Positions 1 through 7,946 of a DNA stretch of 16,160 nt are shown here, one piece after another. How positions within the stretch are numbered: the first letter of the stretch is position 1; every line of letters starts with the position of its first letter. The notes beneath the pieces were generated by a model. It saw only the letters and a list, made by a program, of their open reading frames with translations. It ran no database searches and had not been told where the DNA came from. The translations under genes were made by a program, and so were the position numbers. The DNA is from Pseudoselenomonas ruminantium (GTDB lineage: Bacteria > Bacillota > Negativicutes > Selenomonadales > Selenomonadaceae), in NCBI GenBank assembly GCA_002373045.1, contig DFHU01000053.1, forward strand, positions 1-16,160, in the 5' to 3' direction.

Positions 1-14
1 CCTCCTACAATAGA

Positions 15-180
15 ATTATGGATTGGAAACGGATAGCTACCGTTCCTATCCACCTTGTTGTCTAAGCTGGTAAAATAGTGAGGTAATGGTTAGACGGCTC
101 ACTCCTAGGACTTACACGTCCGTAAAAAAGTCTGTCTGCCACCCTCTCATTCCCAGCTGTTCGATTTATGCAGGTTGGGC
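15..180 (+). ncRNA. candidate IS110 bridge RNA in the left end
   Basis: The non-coding left end folds into a series of hairpins, as expected for an IS110 bridge RNA. Visible stems are 20-32 with 40-51 (GGAT/ATCC outer, AACGG/CCGTT inner, one bulge); 58-65 with 90-97 (UUGUCUAA with UUAGACGG, two G-U pairs), enclosing an open 24-base loop at 66-89; 108-111 with 118-121; and 152-159 with 171-179. The 66-89 loop could be the target-binding loop. The segment UGCAGGUU at 169-176 could be the left donor guide, since it matches 1603-1610 at the right end with one wobble. A -10-like TACAAT lies at 6-11. Exact RNA ends cannot be read from sequence alone. The family knowledge is established; the guide assignment is my inference. 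Confidence 0.45.
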
Positions 181-277
181 TATCTTTCCAGATGCGTCCG
201 TGTCAACCCACAGGAGATTGAATCGGCAATGAGGAGTATGGTAAACCATTGCGATTCTATCTTAAGGAGCGATGCAC

Positions 278-1489
278 ATGTACGCAGTAGGAATTGATGT
301 CTCAAAAGGCAGAAGCACGGTGGCCGTGTTAGAGCCTCTAGGTAAGACAGTAGCCAAACCTTTTGAGGTACGTCACACCAAGAGCGGCATGAACGACCTC
401 GTAAACTATTTAAATACTTTAGACGGCGAATGCCGCATTGTCTTGGAACACACTGGCCGCTACTACGAACCAATGGTACGCTGGCTTTCTGGTGCCGGAT
501 TGTTCGTCAGCGCCGTGAATCCCAAGCTAATCAAGGATTTCGACAACAACTCCTTGCGCCGTGTCAAAACCGACAAGGCAGATGCTAAGAAGATTAGTCG
601 CTTCGCCCTTGACAAATGGTATATGCTGCGTCAATATACAGCTATGGATAATATACGTACACAGCTTAAAACCATGAACCGTCAGATGAGCTTCTACCAG
701 AAGCAGCAGACGGCTTACAAAAATAACCTTATAGCCCTGATGGATGAAACCTATCCAGGAGCCAATAAATTCTTTACCAGCCCCAAGCGGCCTGATGGCA
801 GCGAGAAATGGGTAGACTTCATTGAAAAATTTTGGCATGTGGATTGTGTCTGTAACATCAGCCTTAAATCCTTTACGGAAAAATATCAGAAATGGTGTAA
901 AAAGCACGGTTACAATTTCCAACCTGACAAACCTGCCGAAATCTATAACGCCTCGCAGGAGCTAATTCCTATTTTAGCCAAGGACGATATGACTAAGCTG
1001 TTTGTACAACAGGCTGTAACCCAGCTCAATGCCATCTCCAAGGCCGTAGAGGAACTCCGTCAGCAGATGGATAGCTTAGCTTCCCAATTGCCGGAATACC
1101 CTGTTGTGATGTCCATGTTCGGCGTAGGAACTACACTTGGCCCACAGCTCATTGCCGAGATTGGCGATGTGCATAAATTCACCAAGCGCAGCCAGCTGAC
1201 AGCCTTTGCAGGTGTAGACCCCGGAGTTAATGAATCTGGTGATTATGCCCAAAAGAGCGTTCATACCACCAAACATGGGGCTCCATATCTGAGGAAAACG
1301 TTATTCCTTATAATGAATGTACTGATCCAAAATCAACCAGAGGATGACCCGGTATACAGATTCATGGCGAAAAAACGTGATGAGGGCAAGCCATACTATG
1401 TTTACATGACAGCCGGAGCAAATAAGTTCCTACGAATCTACTTTGGTAAAGTCAAGGAATACTTAAGCAACTTACATTTAGAAGAATAA
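278..1489 (+). CDS. IS110-family transposase (DEDD RuvC-like domain plus Transposase_20 serine domain)
   Basis: This is an intact recombinase that would excise and insert the element under bridge-RNA guidance. The N-terminal DEDD domain shows its four acidic residues at D7 (in GIDVSK), E57 (in VLEHTG), D99 and D102 (in KTDKADA). A long middle region (about 110-255) is likely coiled coil. The C-terminal Transposase_20 domain (about 270-390) starts with the GVGTTLGPQL helix-hairpin-like segment and carries the nucleophilic serine S320 in NESGDY (codon at 1235-1237). All key residues are present, so it should be active. The start at 278 is chosen because AAGGAG at 264-269 sits eight bases upstream; an in-frame ATG at 272 is only two bases from that site. 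Residue numbers count from 278. It is the only annotated gene on the plus strand. Confidence 0.9.
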   Translation: MYAVGIDVSKGRSTVAVLEPLGKTVAKPFEVRHTKSGMNDLVNYLNTLDGECRIVLEHTGRYYEPMVRWLSGAGLFVSAVNPKLIKDFDNNSLRRVKTDKADAKKISRFALDKWYMLRQYTAMDNIRTQLKTMNRQMSFYQKQQTAYKNNLIALMDETYPGANKFFTSPKRPDGSEKWVDFIEKFWHVDCVCNISLKSFTEKYQKWCKKHGYNFQPDKPAEIYNASQELIPILAKDDMTKLFVQQAVTQLNAISKAVEELRQQMDSLASQLPEYPVVMSMFGVGTTLGPQLIAEIGDVHKFTKRSQLTAFAGVDPGVNESGDYAQKSVHTTKHGAPYLRKTLFLIMNVLIQNQPEDDPVYRFMAKKRDEGKPYYVYMTAGANKFLRIYFGKVKEYLSNLHLEE

Positions 1490-1511
1490 TAGTTTCAGAA
1501 AATTCTTTACA

Positions 1512-1540
1512 GGTTGGCGCATTGCGGCAGCCTTTTTGTT
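1512..1540 (+). terminator. rho-independent terminator after the IS110 transposase
   Basis: The arms 1512-1520 (GGTTGGCGC) and 1524-1532 (GCGGCAGCC) pair with one mismatch and one G-T pair around a three-base loop, followed by TTTTTGTT. It lies 22 bases after the transposase stop, inside the right end of the element, and would stop transposase transcripts before they reach the capE gene. Confidence 0.6.
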
Positions 1541-1589
1541 GTGTCATAAAATCACTTCATAGAAATTTACTCCATTTCGAAATTTATGC

Positions 1590-1618
1590 TTGACTTTTTA
1601 TTTGCAGGCTTTTATACT
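1590..1618 (+). promoter_or_regulatory. outward-facing promoter at the IS110 right-end junction
   Basis: TTGACT at 1590-1595 and TATACT at 1613-1618 are separated by exactly 17 bases. The -35 box lies in the right end of the element and the -10 box in the flanking DNA over the capE stop codon, so insertion created a hybrid promoter. Transcripts would start near 1625 and run antisense through capE. In the excised circle the same -35 could instead be joined to TACAAT at 6-11. Confidence 0.45.
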
Positions 1619-2661
1619 ATATGTCTAATTCCATTCAATTCTTCTTTAACATAATCAGTAGTCATTATTTTTTTAACTGTTTCATCAACATCTAGTCTTG
1701 TCGTATTATGACTGGTATATGAATCATCTGCCATTGTTTTCACTTCACCTTCAACTATGGATTTATCATAATTTAGGTCTCTACCATCTGTAGCAATACG
1801 GAAGTAATTTCCCATATCCTGTGCCCTTAAGCTTTCTTCTCTAGTCATAAGCGTTTCATAAAGTTTTTCACCATGTCTTGTACCAATAATATTCGTCCCC
1901 GTATCTCCAAAAAGTTTCTGTACTGCCTTAGCCAAATCACCAATAGTAGATGCATCTGCTTTTTGAATAAATAAGTCACCTGGATTTGCATGCTCAAAAG
2001 CAAATTTTACAAGATCAACAGCTTCATCAAGATTCATCAAAAAACGGGTCATGTTCGGATCTGTTATCGTTATAGGATTTCCAGCATGTATCTGCTCAAT
2101 AAAAAGTGGTATTACAGATCCTCGACTGCACATTACATTGCCGTATCGAGTACAACATATAACTGTTCCGCCTTTTTCCGCAGCGATTCGGGCATTAGCA
2201 TAAATAACATGTTCCATCATTGCTTTTGATATACCCATTGAATTGATTGGATAAGCAGCTTTATCCGTAGAAAGACATACCACCCTTTTGACTCCAGCAT
2301 CAATTGCTGCATGTAACATATTATCTGTTCCAATAATGTTGGTTCTAACTGCTTCCATGGGGAAAAATTCACAAGATGGAACCTGCTTCAAAGCAGCAGC
2401 ATGAAAAATATAATCTACTCCATACATTGCATCTCGAATGCTTTGTGCATTTCTCACATCGCCGATGTAAAACCTTACCTTATCCGCATACTCTGGATAT
2501 TTCTCCTGCAAAACATGTCGCATATCATCCTGCTTTTTCTCATCACGAGAAAAAATACGAATTTCACCTATATCTGTCGATAAAAAATTTTTTAATACCG
2601 TGTTACCAAATGAACCAGTTCCACCGGTTATCATTAAAGTAGCCCCATTAAATGCTGACAA
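1612..2661 (-). CDS. capE: UDP-GlcNAc 4,6-dehydratase / 5-epimerase, CapE/FnlA (WbjB) type
   Basis: A 349-residue extended short-chain dehydrogenase of the CapE/FnlA type. These enzymes convert UDP-GlcNAc to a UDP-4-keto-6-deoxy-L-sugar, the first step towards UDP-L-FucNAc and related sugars. Visible features are the NAD(P)-binding TGGTGSFG at residues 12-19, RIFSRDEKKQDDMR, FHAAALKQVPSCEF, and the active-site STDKAAYPINSMGISK. In that last motif the usual YxxxK is replaced by MxxxK, as in S. aureus CapE. TRYGNVM and the IGTRHGEKLYETLMT segment are also typical. Length is normal. The start codon is TTG at 2661, supported by AGGAGG seven bases upstream. It is the last gene of the polysaccharide operon in the window, 63 bases after wzx. 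The partner genes (capF/fnlB, capG/fnlC) are not seen; the IS110 element abuts the stop codon. Confidence 0.92.
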   Translation of the reverse strand: MSAFNGATLMITGGTGSFGNTVLKNFLSTDIGEIRIFSRDEKKQDDMRHVLQEKYPEYADKVRFYIGDVRNAQSIRDAMYGVDYIFHAAALKQVPSCEFFPMEAVRTNIIGTDNMLHAAIDAGVKRVVCLSTDKAAYPINSMGISKAMMEHVIYANARIAAEKGGTVICCTRYGNVMCSRGSVIPLFIEQIHAGNPITITDPNMTRFLMNLDEAVDLVKFAFEHANPGDLFIQKADASTIGDLAKAVQKLFGDTGTNIIGTRHGEKLYETLMTREESLRAQDMGNYFRIATDGRDLNYDKSIVEGEVKTMADDSYTSHNTTRLDVDETVKKIMTTDYVKEELNGIRHIV

Positions 2662-2724
2662 ATTTATTACCTCCTAATTGTAATCTATAAACCTCATCAA
2701 AATTTTTAAATTCAAAACTCACAA

Positions 2725-4143
2725 TCATTTTAATAATTTTCTTTTTATAACAATTGTCATATCTTTGAAATTAGAGTAGTACACCGCTAAAGCTATGCTC
2801 AATATTATTGATACTGCTAGACATTCTTTAATATAATCATCAATGAATACACAATTGGATAGCGCAAGCATCCATATTAAAATTATTCCTACGAATGTTT
2901 TACGAACAGATTCTATACTTTGATAATACTTTTGACCACGCCAGCTCAATAAAACGAAGCGAACAGTAGCAGCTATAGCTGCTACCACTGCTGCACCAAG
3001 TAGTCCTGCGATAGGTAGCACCACCCATGTACCCACTATTTTTAATACCAAAGCAATAGCAAAAATCAAAGTCGATTGATAAACTTTCTTCGATATAGCT
3101 ATGCCATATTGAGTAGACTCACCTAAAAACATCAACAATGTGTCTACAATTACCAAAGTAAAGAAATATCTTCCACTTTGGAACTGCTCACCGATAAATA
3201 AATATGCTACATGCTGTAGAATTATCATTCCTGACAATATTATCAATATTGATATGATAATATAATTGTGTACTTTCTTTATAAAATCTTGTTCTTTCTT
3301 ATAATTTTTATAAATAAAAACCGACCAATAAGTCAGAAAGCCACTTGTCAAAACACCTATAACTGAAGAAAAAACATTTGTTGACGTATAAATTCCAACA
3401 TCATAACTATCCATTCTCATCGTAATAAGCAATGGCGTTATAAATGTAGCTAACATAAACATCACTGATGTCGGCCAGGTTGTAACTGAAAATTTTGCTA
3501 CAGATAAAATTCTATGATCCAAGCAAGGTATATTTTTTATAATAATATTTCGTTGAGTTATTAATAAAATTAGAAAAAACGCAAATACACCAATAGTGTT
3601 AAAGAATAAAATATTTGACAGTTCCAGACTAAATAAGATCGACATCATAACGGTCATCTTCATTAATGTATTCGTAATAATTTGTTGTATCGTATAATAT
3701 TTAGCATTTTCTTGAACTCTATAATAATTATTAGCAAAACGATTCAAGAAAATAATCGACATCGAAAATACACACAATAAAAAAATTGCATAAAAATTTT
3801 CCTGATGAAACAACAATATAGATATCTGTTTATAAAAGAGCAATAATATGACAGAACATATTCCCCATCCAACAAAAACTACTCTCAAGCAAAACCTGTA
3901 TAATTCTTTGAGTGACCAACCTGTTGGTGTTTCGTGAAAAAACCGAATAAATCCTTGATCAAAACCAAAACATGCAAATATCATAAACACATTTGCAGCT
4001 GCATTAAATACATTTATCTGTCCATACTCTTCAGGGGTAAACATTCTCGTTGTAATGTAAATAGTCGATATCCCTACTATAAAATTCACTATCGGCGCAA
4101 TATAGAATCGCAGCACAGCATGTACAAACTTATTCGTATTCAT
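2725..4143 (-). CDS. wzx: Wzx-type polysaccharide flippase (MOP superfamily)
   Basis: A 472-residue, very hydrophobic protein with about 12 to 14 predicted membrane helices, matching the size and layout of polysaccharide transporters of the MOP/PST family. The N-terminus (APIVNFIVGISTIYITTRMFTPEEYGQINVFNAAANVFMIFACFGFDQGFIRFF, quoted in parts: ...RMFTPEEYG..., ...FGFDQGFIRFF...) is typical of O-antigen and capsule flippases. It would move lipid-linked repeat units from the cytoplasmic to the periplasmic face. Its ATG overlaps the stop of the upstream gene as ATGA (4140-4143), implying translational coupling; AAGGG lies about eight bases upstream. The gene is strongly AT-rich. The family is clear; the substrate cannot be told. 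Confidence 0.88.
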   Translation of the reverse strand: MNTNKFVHAVLRFYIAPIVNFIVGISTIYITTRMFTPEEYGQINVFNAAANVFMIFACFGFDQGFIRFFHETPTGWSLKELYRFCLRVVFVGWGICSVILLLFYKQISILLFHQENFYAIFLLCVFSMSIIFLNRFANNYYRVQENAKYYTIQQIITNTLMKMTVMMSILFSLELSNILFFNTIGVFAFFLILLITQRNIIIKNIPCLDHRILSVAKFSVTTWPTSVMFMLATFITPLLITMRMDSYDVGIYTSTNVFSSVIGVLTSGFLTYWSVFIYKNYKKEQDFIKKVHNYIIISILIILSGMIILQHVAYLFIGEQFQSGRYFFTLVIVDTLLMFLGESTQYGIAISKKVYQSTLIFAIALVLKIVGTWVVLPIAGLLGAAVVAAIAATVRFVLLSWRGQKYYQSIESVRKTFVGIILIWMLALSNCVFIDDYIKECLAVSIILSIALAVYYSNFKDMTIVIKRKLLK

Positions 4144-5387
4144 TGTATATTCCCTTTTTTATATGGTATATCTCGAATACGTAAATATGCGGTATTTGGA
4201 TAATGTAAACTTTGTAAAACATTCATTTTTACAAATACACGTGTTACTATTTCAAAAATTCGCTCTTTCCATACTCTATATTTTCTAATCCCCATATAGT
4301 TTGCTTTATAATTTATAGGAGGATTATTGATTAATCTCATAATAGTTTCTGCTACATTTTTTACTGAATTCCCATCACATTCTCCTAGGTATTTTTTGTA
4401 TACTTTCCTTTTTCTCTGTTTAATTCTAGCACTATCAATATCTATATTCATCAACTCATATATATCATGTATTCGGGGATATTCTTCTAATCCTCTGACT
4501 CTAAACTCATCTTCACGTTTTACTGGTTCATGCAAAAAGGAAACTACTCCCATCAAGTCACTTTCAAAAATTGAAGTACTCTGCCAGGTCACATAAGCTT
4601 CAGCAACATTAAGCCATTCGTAAATAGAATAATCTGTAATCACATGCACACGTTTATCTATATCACAATTTGCATTGTGACCTGGATGTGGACGATAAAT
4701 AATTTCATACTTGTCAAAAAAACAGTCCGGCAATTTATGTAATTGTTCTATTGTTTTTTCTAATGATTCCAAATCAAAATGCACAGCTCTATCATATATA
4801 GATTCTGTTATTCCCAGTCCCAATAAATCTCTTTTATTTAAAGCAATCAACTTATTTGAATCATCTCTTGTCTCTGCGTAAAGAATCCACTTCTTATTAA
4901 AATCTAAATTATATTCTTCAGCCAATTCTAAGCGCGTTTTATTTATACTACGACCTTCGTCACACCTTGGATTGCCAATAATAAATATATTTTCCTCTCG
5001 AACCTCACAAGCTATCAACGACTCAGCAAATGTTTTCGTCCATACAAAATGAAGCATTGAATTCTTTGCGTTTTCACTTTTAGGCAATAACACATTTTCA
5101 TATGCAGGCGAACTTATCTCTTCATGATGGAAGTTTCCTAGCTTTACATCAGGATTGTGTTCAATAAAAGGTTGAACCAATTCATAATTATGATCTGTAT
5201 ACATCCAAGGCATCATAATAAAATCTATTTTTATTTTATTTGACAAAGCAACCGCATCATACCATTCGAATGTAATAGAAAAAACATATGCCTCCCCTCC
5301 CATATTTTCTATTTCTCTTTTTATTTTTTGACATACATTATATTCTCTTGATATCAGCTCATATAAAATAATAACTTTTCTCGCCAT
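4140..5387 (-). CDS. surface carbohydrate biosynthesis protein, GT-B-like (glycerophosphotransferase/glycosyltransferase-like), function uncertain
   Basis: About 415 residues, cytosolic in appearance, with no membrane helix. The N-terminal half begins MARKVIILYELISREYN and looks like a Rossmann-type domain. The C-terminal half has IIYRPHPGHN followed by a segment with ITDYSIYEWLNVAEAYVTW and STSIFESDLMG. That arrangement recalls the nucleotide-sugar side of GT-B enzymes such as CDP-glycerol glycerophosphotransferases, polysialyltransferase-like proteins and the 'surface carbohydrate biosynthesis protein' group. I infer it transfers a sugar or polyol phosphate onto the repeat unit; the donor is unknown. 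The start at 5387 is preferred because AGGA lies about 11 bases upstream and the conserved-looking region starts there. An in-frame ATG at 5420 lacks a ribosome binding site. It is coupled to wzx by a 4-base overlap and preceded by about 200 non-coding bases. Confidence 0.7.
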   Translation of the reverse strand: MARKVIILYELISREYNVCQKIKREIENMGGEAYVFSITFEWYDAVALSNKIKIDFIMMPWMYTDHNYELVQPFIEHNPDVKLGNFHHEEISSPAYENVLLPKSENAKNSMLHFVWTKTFAESLIACEVREENIFIIGNPRCDEGRSINKTRLELAEEYNLDFNKKWILYAETRDDSNKLIALNKRDLLGLGITESIYDRAVHFDLESLEKTIEQLHKLPDCFFDKYEIIYRPHPGHNANCDIDKRVHVITDYSIYEWLNVAEAYVTWQSTSIFESDLMGVVSFLHEPVKREDEFRVRGLEEYPRIHDIYELMNIDIDSARIKQRKRKVYKKYLGECDGNSVKNVAETIMRLINNPPINYKANYMGIRKYRVWKERIFEIVTRVFVKMNVLQSLHYPNTAYLRIRDIPYKKGNIQ

Positions 5388-5599
5388 ATATTTCCACATC
5401 CTAAAAAACATTTCTACCATGCAATAATAAATATATATTCCATATATTTTATAAAAATCAATATTTATTTCTATCTCTAAGTTTCCACCTTGTCTCTAAA
5501 CGATATTTTACTATCACATGAACCCCTAATATCTTTTCTTACATATTCAATCAGCATTTCCTACTAACAAGATTATACTCATTATTAACATCTAACATT
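5388..5599. other. AT-rich gap inside the polysaccharide operon
   Basis: About 210 bases between the GT2 gene and the GT-B-like gene hold no credible reading frame, terminator or strong promoter. On the minus strand a TATAAT-like box (near 5571-5576) lacks a good -35 box. It may be the scar of a lost gene or a cassette boundary. Confidence 0.4.
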
Positions 5600-6604
5600 T
5601 CATTTTAATATCCCCCACATTTTTCCAATGAGATTCCTGGGAAATACCATTAGCATCAATAGGCATATCTTATATTTAAGATTTAATTTTCTAGCTAAAG
5701 CTATATCAATCATAGTGTTTTTTAATCCTTCTATGCACGTCTTATATCTACAATATTCTTGCTTATCATACGCTGATTTAATGCAATAAATCATTATTGT
5801 CTTCCAATATCCAGCTTTACTATAAGGTATTCCCTTTAATTGATAAATCTCACAACGTTTTTTTGCAATTTTCATTGCATTAAACAGATCTTCAGGTTTA
5901 CTAGTATTTGTAATACTACTCTTCCGAAAAGTATAATAATATAAAGGTTTATTAATTATATATATTTTTCTCATCAATAAGGATGTTTGAGTTAACAAAT
6001 CATAATCTTCATAAGTATTCAAATTAAAATCCATTTTACATTTACTCAATATTTCTTTTTTTAAAATGTGTATATATAAATAACTTTTTATTTTATCATC
6101 AGCAGATAATAATTTTATATATTCTTTTTGTTCACATAAACCATAAGTTTCACAAACTATATTTTTCTCTTTATTATTATATTTTTTGGTATAGCCTATA
6201 ACCACACCATCAACATCTTCACTTTTCAACGTATAGACGACATATTCATACCATTTTTCATCGAGAAAGTCATCCGAATCGCACCATGCTATATATGTAC
6301 CATTTGCTTTATGCAAGCCGAAATTTCTTGCACGAGATACGCCTTGATTTTTGTTATGATATACTTTAATATTTTTATATTTTAAAGCATATTCATCACA
6401 TATGGCACCACTATTATCATCAGAACCATCATCTACGCAAATAATTTCTATTTCTCTATCATCACTTTTACGAATAACAGTCGCTATTGATTCAAGACAT
6501 CTTCGTATATAGCTCTCCACATTATATACAGGTACAATAATACTAACTAAAGGCTTATCTTCAACCATTTTTCTATCACACTTTTCTAATTTTAAAAAAT
6601 GCAT
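5600..6604 (-). CDS. family 2 (GT-A) glycosyltransferase
   Basis: A 334-residue GT2 enzyme that would add one sugar to the lipid-linked repeat unit at the inner face of the membrane. The GT-A fold is clear: VSIIVPVYN near residue 22, EIICVDDGSDDNS near 53-65, NQGVSRARNFGL near 86-97, and the metal-binding DSDDF near 113. There is no clear membrane anchor. The longest frame begins at 6604 and overlaps the end of wzz by 29 bases. An internal ATG at 6568 (residue 13), eight bases after the wzz stop, gives the more usual N-terminus just before the first strand; neither start has a strong ribosome binding site. The gene is much more AT-rich than wzz beside it, marking the boundary of the variable cassette. 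Acceptor and donor sugars are unknown. Confidence 0.88.
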   Translation of the reverse strand: MHFLKLEKCDRKMVEDKPLVSIIVPVYNVESYIRRCLESIATVIRKSDDREIEIICVDDGSDDNSGAICDEYALKYKNIKVYHNKNQGVSRARNFGLHKANGTYIAWCDSDDFLDEKWYEYVVYTLKSEDVDGVVIGYTKKYNNKEKNIVCETYGLCEQKEYIKLLSADDKIKSYLYIHILKKEILSKCKMDFNLNTYEDYDLLTQTSLLMRKIYIINKPLYYYTFRKSSITNTSKPEDLFNAMKIAKKRCEIYQLKGIPYSKAGYWKTIMIYCIKSAYDKQEYCRYKTCIEGLKNTMIDIALARKLNLKYKICLLMLMVFPRNLIGKMWGILK

Positions 6605-7946
6605 ATCCTATTGATATTATGCAACCAGTCAAAAATCCAATTGCTATAACTAATTTTTTTCTTGGCCAAACTGGTATTTCCTTGAACGGCAAATTCGCTG
6701 AATCGACAATTTGGATATCCATAGAATCCATAGCCTGCCGAATCTTGTTATTTTCCATCTGTTTAATCAAGTCGGTATAAATACCTTCTTTTATGACCGT
6801 ATCCCGCTGGAGGTTCATATACTCCTGTACTTCCTGCGGGAAGTTATCCAATTCTTTTGCCTTTTCATCGCGACGTTTGGCAACTGCCTGTTCACTGGCC
6901 TTAGATACTTCAATCGCTACCTGCGCATTTACCTGATCTTTTATCAGAGATTCCTGCGTAGGATTAATCGTGGTGTATTTGGATGCCACCAAAGCATTTA
7001 CTTCCTGTGCCAAATTTTGCTTCAAGGCTACCAGTTTTTCCTCGGCCTTGATTACATTCGGATTTTCTTCTGTATACTGCTGACGCAAGCCAACCAAATC
7101 CACTTCGGCAGCGATAATCTTTGACCGCAGGTTTTGTACGTTGGCATTGTCGTTAATTTTTAAGCTTTGGCTATTGGCATTGATATCACCTAATTGTGCT
7201 GCTGCACTGTCCGCCTTGGCCTGATTGGCCTGTTGCTGTACGCGCATATTGCCAATGGCTTCATCAAATGCGTTCATCTTATTTACAGCAATTTTAGCCT
7301 GTTCATCCGGACTGTAAATGCCATGTTCCTGCTGATAGGAGGCAAACTTATTTCTTGCCTCCTCGGCTTCTTTTTTTGCCACATCTACACGATCATTCAG
7401 GAACTGTACCAGCAGGCTTTGGGTTTCCTTGTTCATATCGGTCATCATGACGAGGAAGTTATCCACAACATGCTGCGATATCATCTGTGCTTCTTCCGGA
7501 GTCTTCCCTTTAGCTGTAACTTTAATCAGATTGGTCTGCTTGGTATTTTCTATAGTCAGGTTTTTCTCGGCAAACTTCTCCGGTGTCAGGAATTCTTTTT
7601 CATCTTCCTCCCAATCCAATTCGTCAATAATCGGCTGCAGAACAGTATTGGATTTCATCAGTTCCACATAGGAAAGCGTTGGGGATGTCGATGCACCGAT
7701 TCCTAATGCTGCAGCGGCCACAGCAGCACCACTAACACCTGCACCAGTTACACGAGTCTGCACAGTAGTCGTTGATTCGTAAGTTGGCGGCCAGACCAAC
7801 GCAGCTACCAACGAAATTGCCGTACAACCGCCAATGATTGCACCGCAGACTTTCTTGCGTTCTTTCATAATCTGCCAGATTTTACCAATATCTATCTGTT
7901 CTTCTTTTTCCATGGGTTTCATCTCCCTATTGTCTCTGTTATTCAT
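6576..7946 (-). CDS. wzz: Wzz/GumC-type polysaccharide chain-length regulator
   Basis: A 456-residue polysaccharide co-polymerase that would set the length of the exported polymer. It has a cytoplasmic N-terminus, a first membrane helix near residues 33-53 (VCGAIIGGCTAISLVAALVW), a long periplasmic part rich in coiled coil (about 170-410), and a second helix near 430-452. The segment before that helix, ANLPFKEIPVWPRKK, carries the proline-rich motif of this family. No tyrosine-kinase domain is fused to it. An Ala/Gly-rich stretch near residues 68-86 is unusual but fits a Wzz periplasmic entry. The coordinates give the longest frame, whose ATG overlaps the upstream stop as ATGA (7943-7946). 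An ATG at 7913 (residue 12) has GGGAG nine bases upstream and may be the real start. Confidence 0.92.
   Translation of the reverse strand: MNNRDNREMKPMEKEEQIDIGKIWQIMKERKKVCGAIIGGCTAISLVAALVWPPTYESTTTVQTRVTGAGVSGAAVAAAALGIGASTSPTLSYVELMKSNTVLQPIIDELDWEEDEKEFLTPEKFAEKNLTIENTKQTNLIKVTAKGKTPEEAQMISQHVVDNFLVMMTDMNKETQSLLVQFLNDRVDVAKKEAEEARNKFASYQQEHGIYSPDEQAKIAVNKMNAFDEAIGNMRVQQQANQAKADSAAAQLGDINANSQSLKINDNANVQNLRSKIIAAEVDLVGLRQQYTEENPNVIKAEEKLVALKQNLAQEVNALVASKYTTINPTQESLIKDQVNAQVAIEVSKASEQAVAKRRDEKAKELDNFPQEVQEYMNLQRDTVIKEGIYTDLIKQMENNKIRQAMDSMDIQIVDSANLPFKEIPVWPRKKLVIAIGFLTGCIISIGYAFFKIRKV

Larger units (their letters stand above)
1..1610 (+). mobile_element. IS110-family insertion sequence (IS110 subgroup), apparently complete or nearly so
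   Basis: A single intact IS110-type transposase (278-1489) is flanked by a long structured non-coding left end (1-277) and a shorter right end of about 120 bases. A long left end with a short right end fits the IS110 subgroup, where the bridge RNA lies upstream of the transposase, rather than the IS1111 subgroup. No terminal inverted repeats or target duplications are expected in this family, so the ends are inferred. The right end must lie before 1612, where the capE stop codon begins, and CT at 1609-1610 could be the core dinucleotide. The left end is at or before base 1, with a matching CT at 2-3. The window may start at an assembly break caused by this repeat. Confidence 0.8.

Noticed and set aside
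171..178. CAGGTTGG shared between 171-178 and 1510-1517 as terminal repeats of the insertion sequence
   Set aside because: Both copies lie well inside the element, one in the terminator stem, and IS110 elements do not need such repeats; eight bases is weak evidence.
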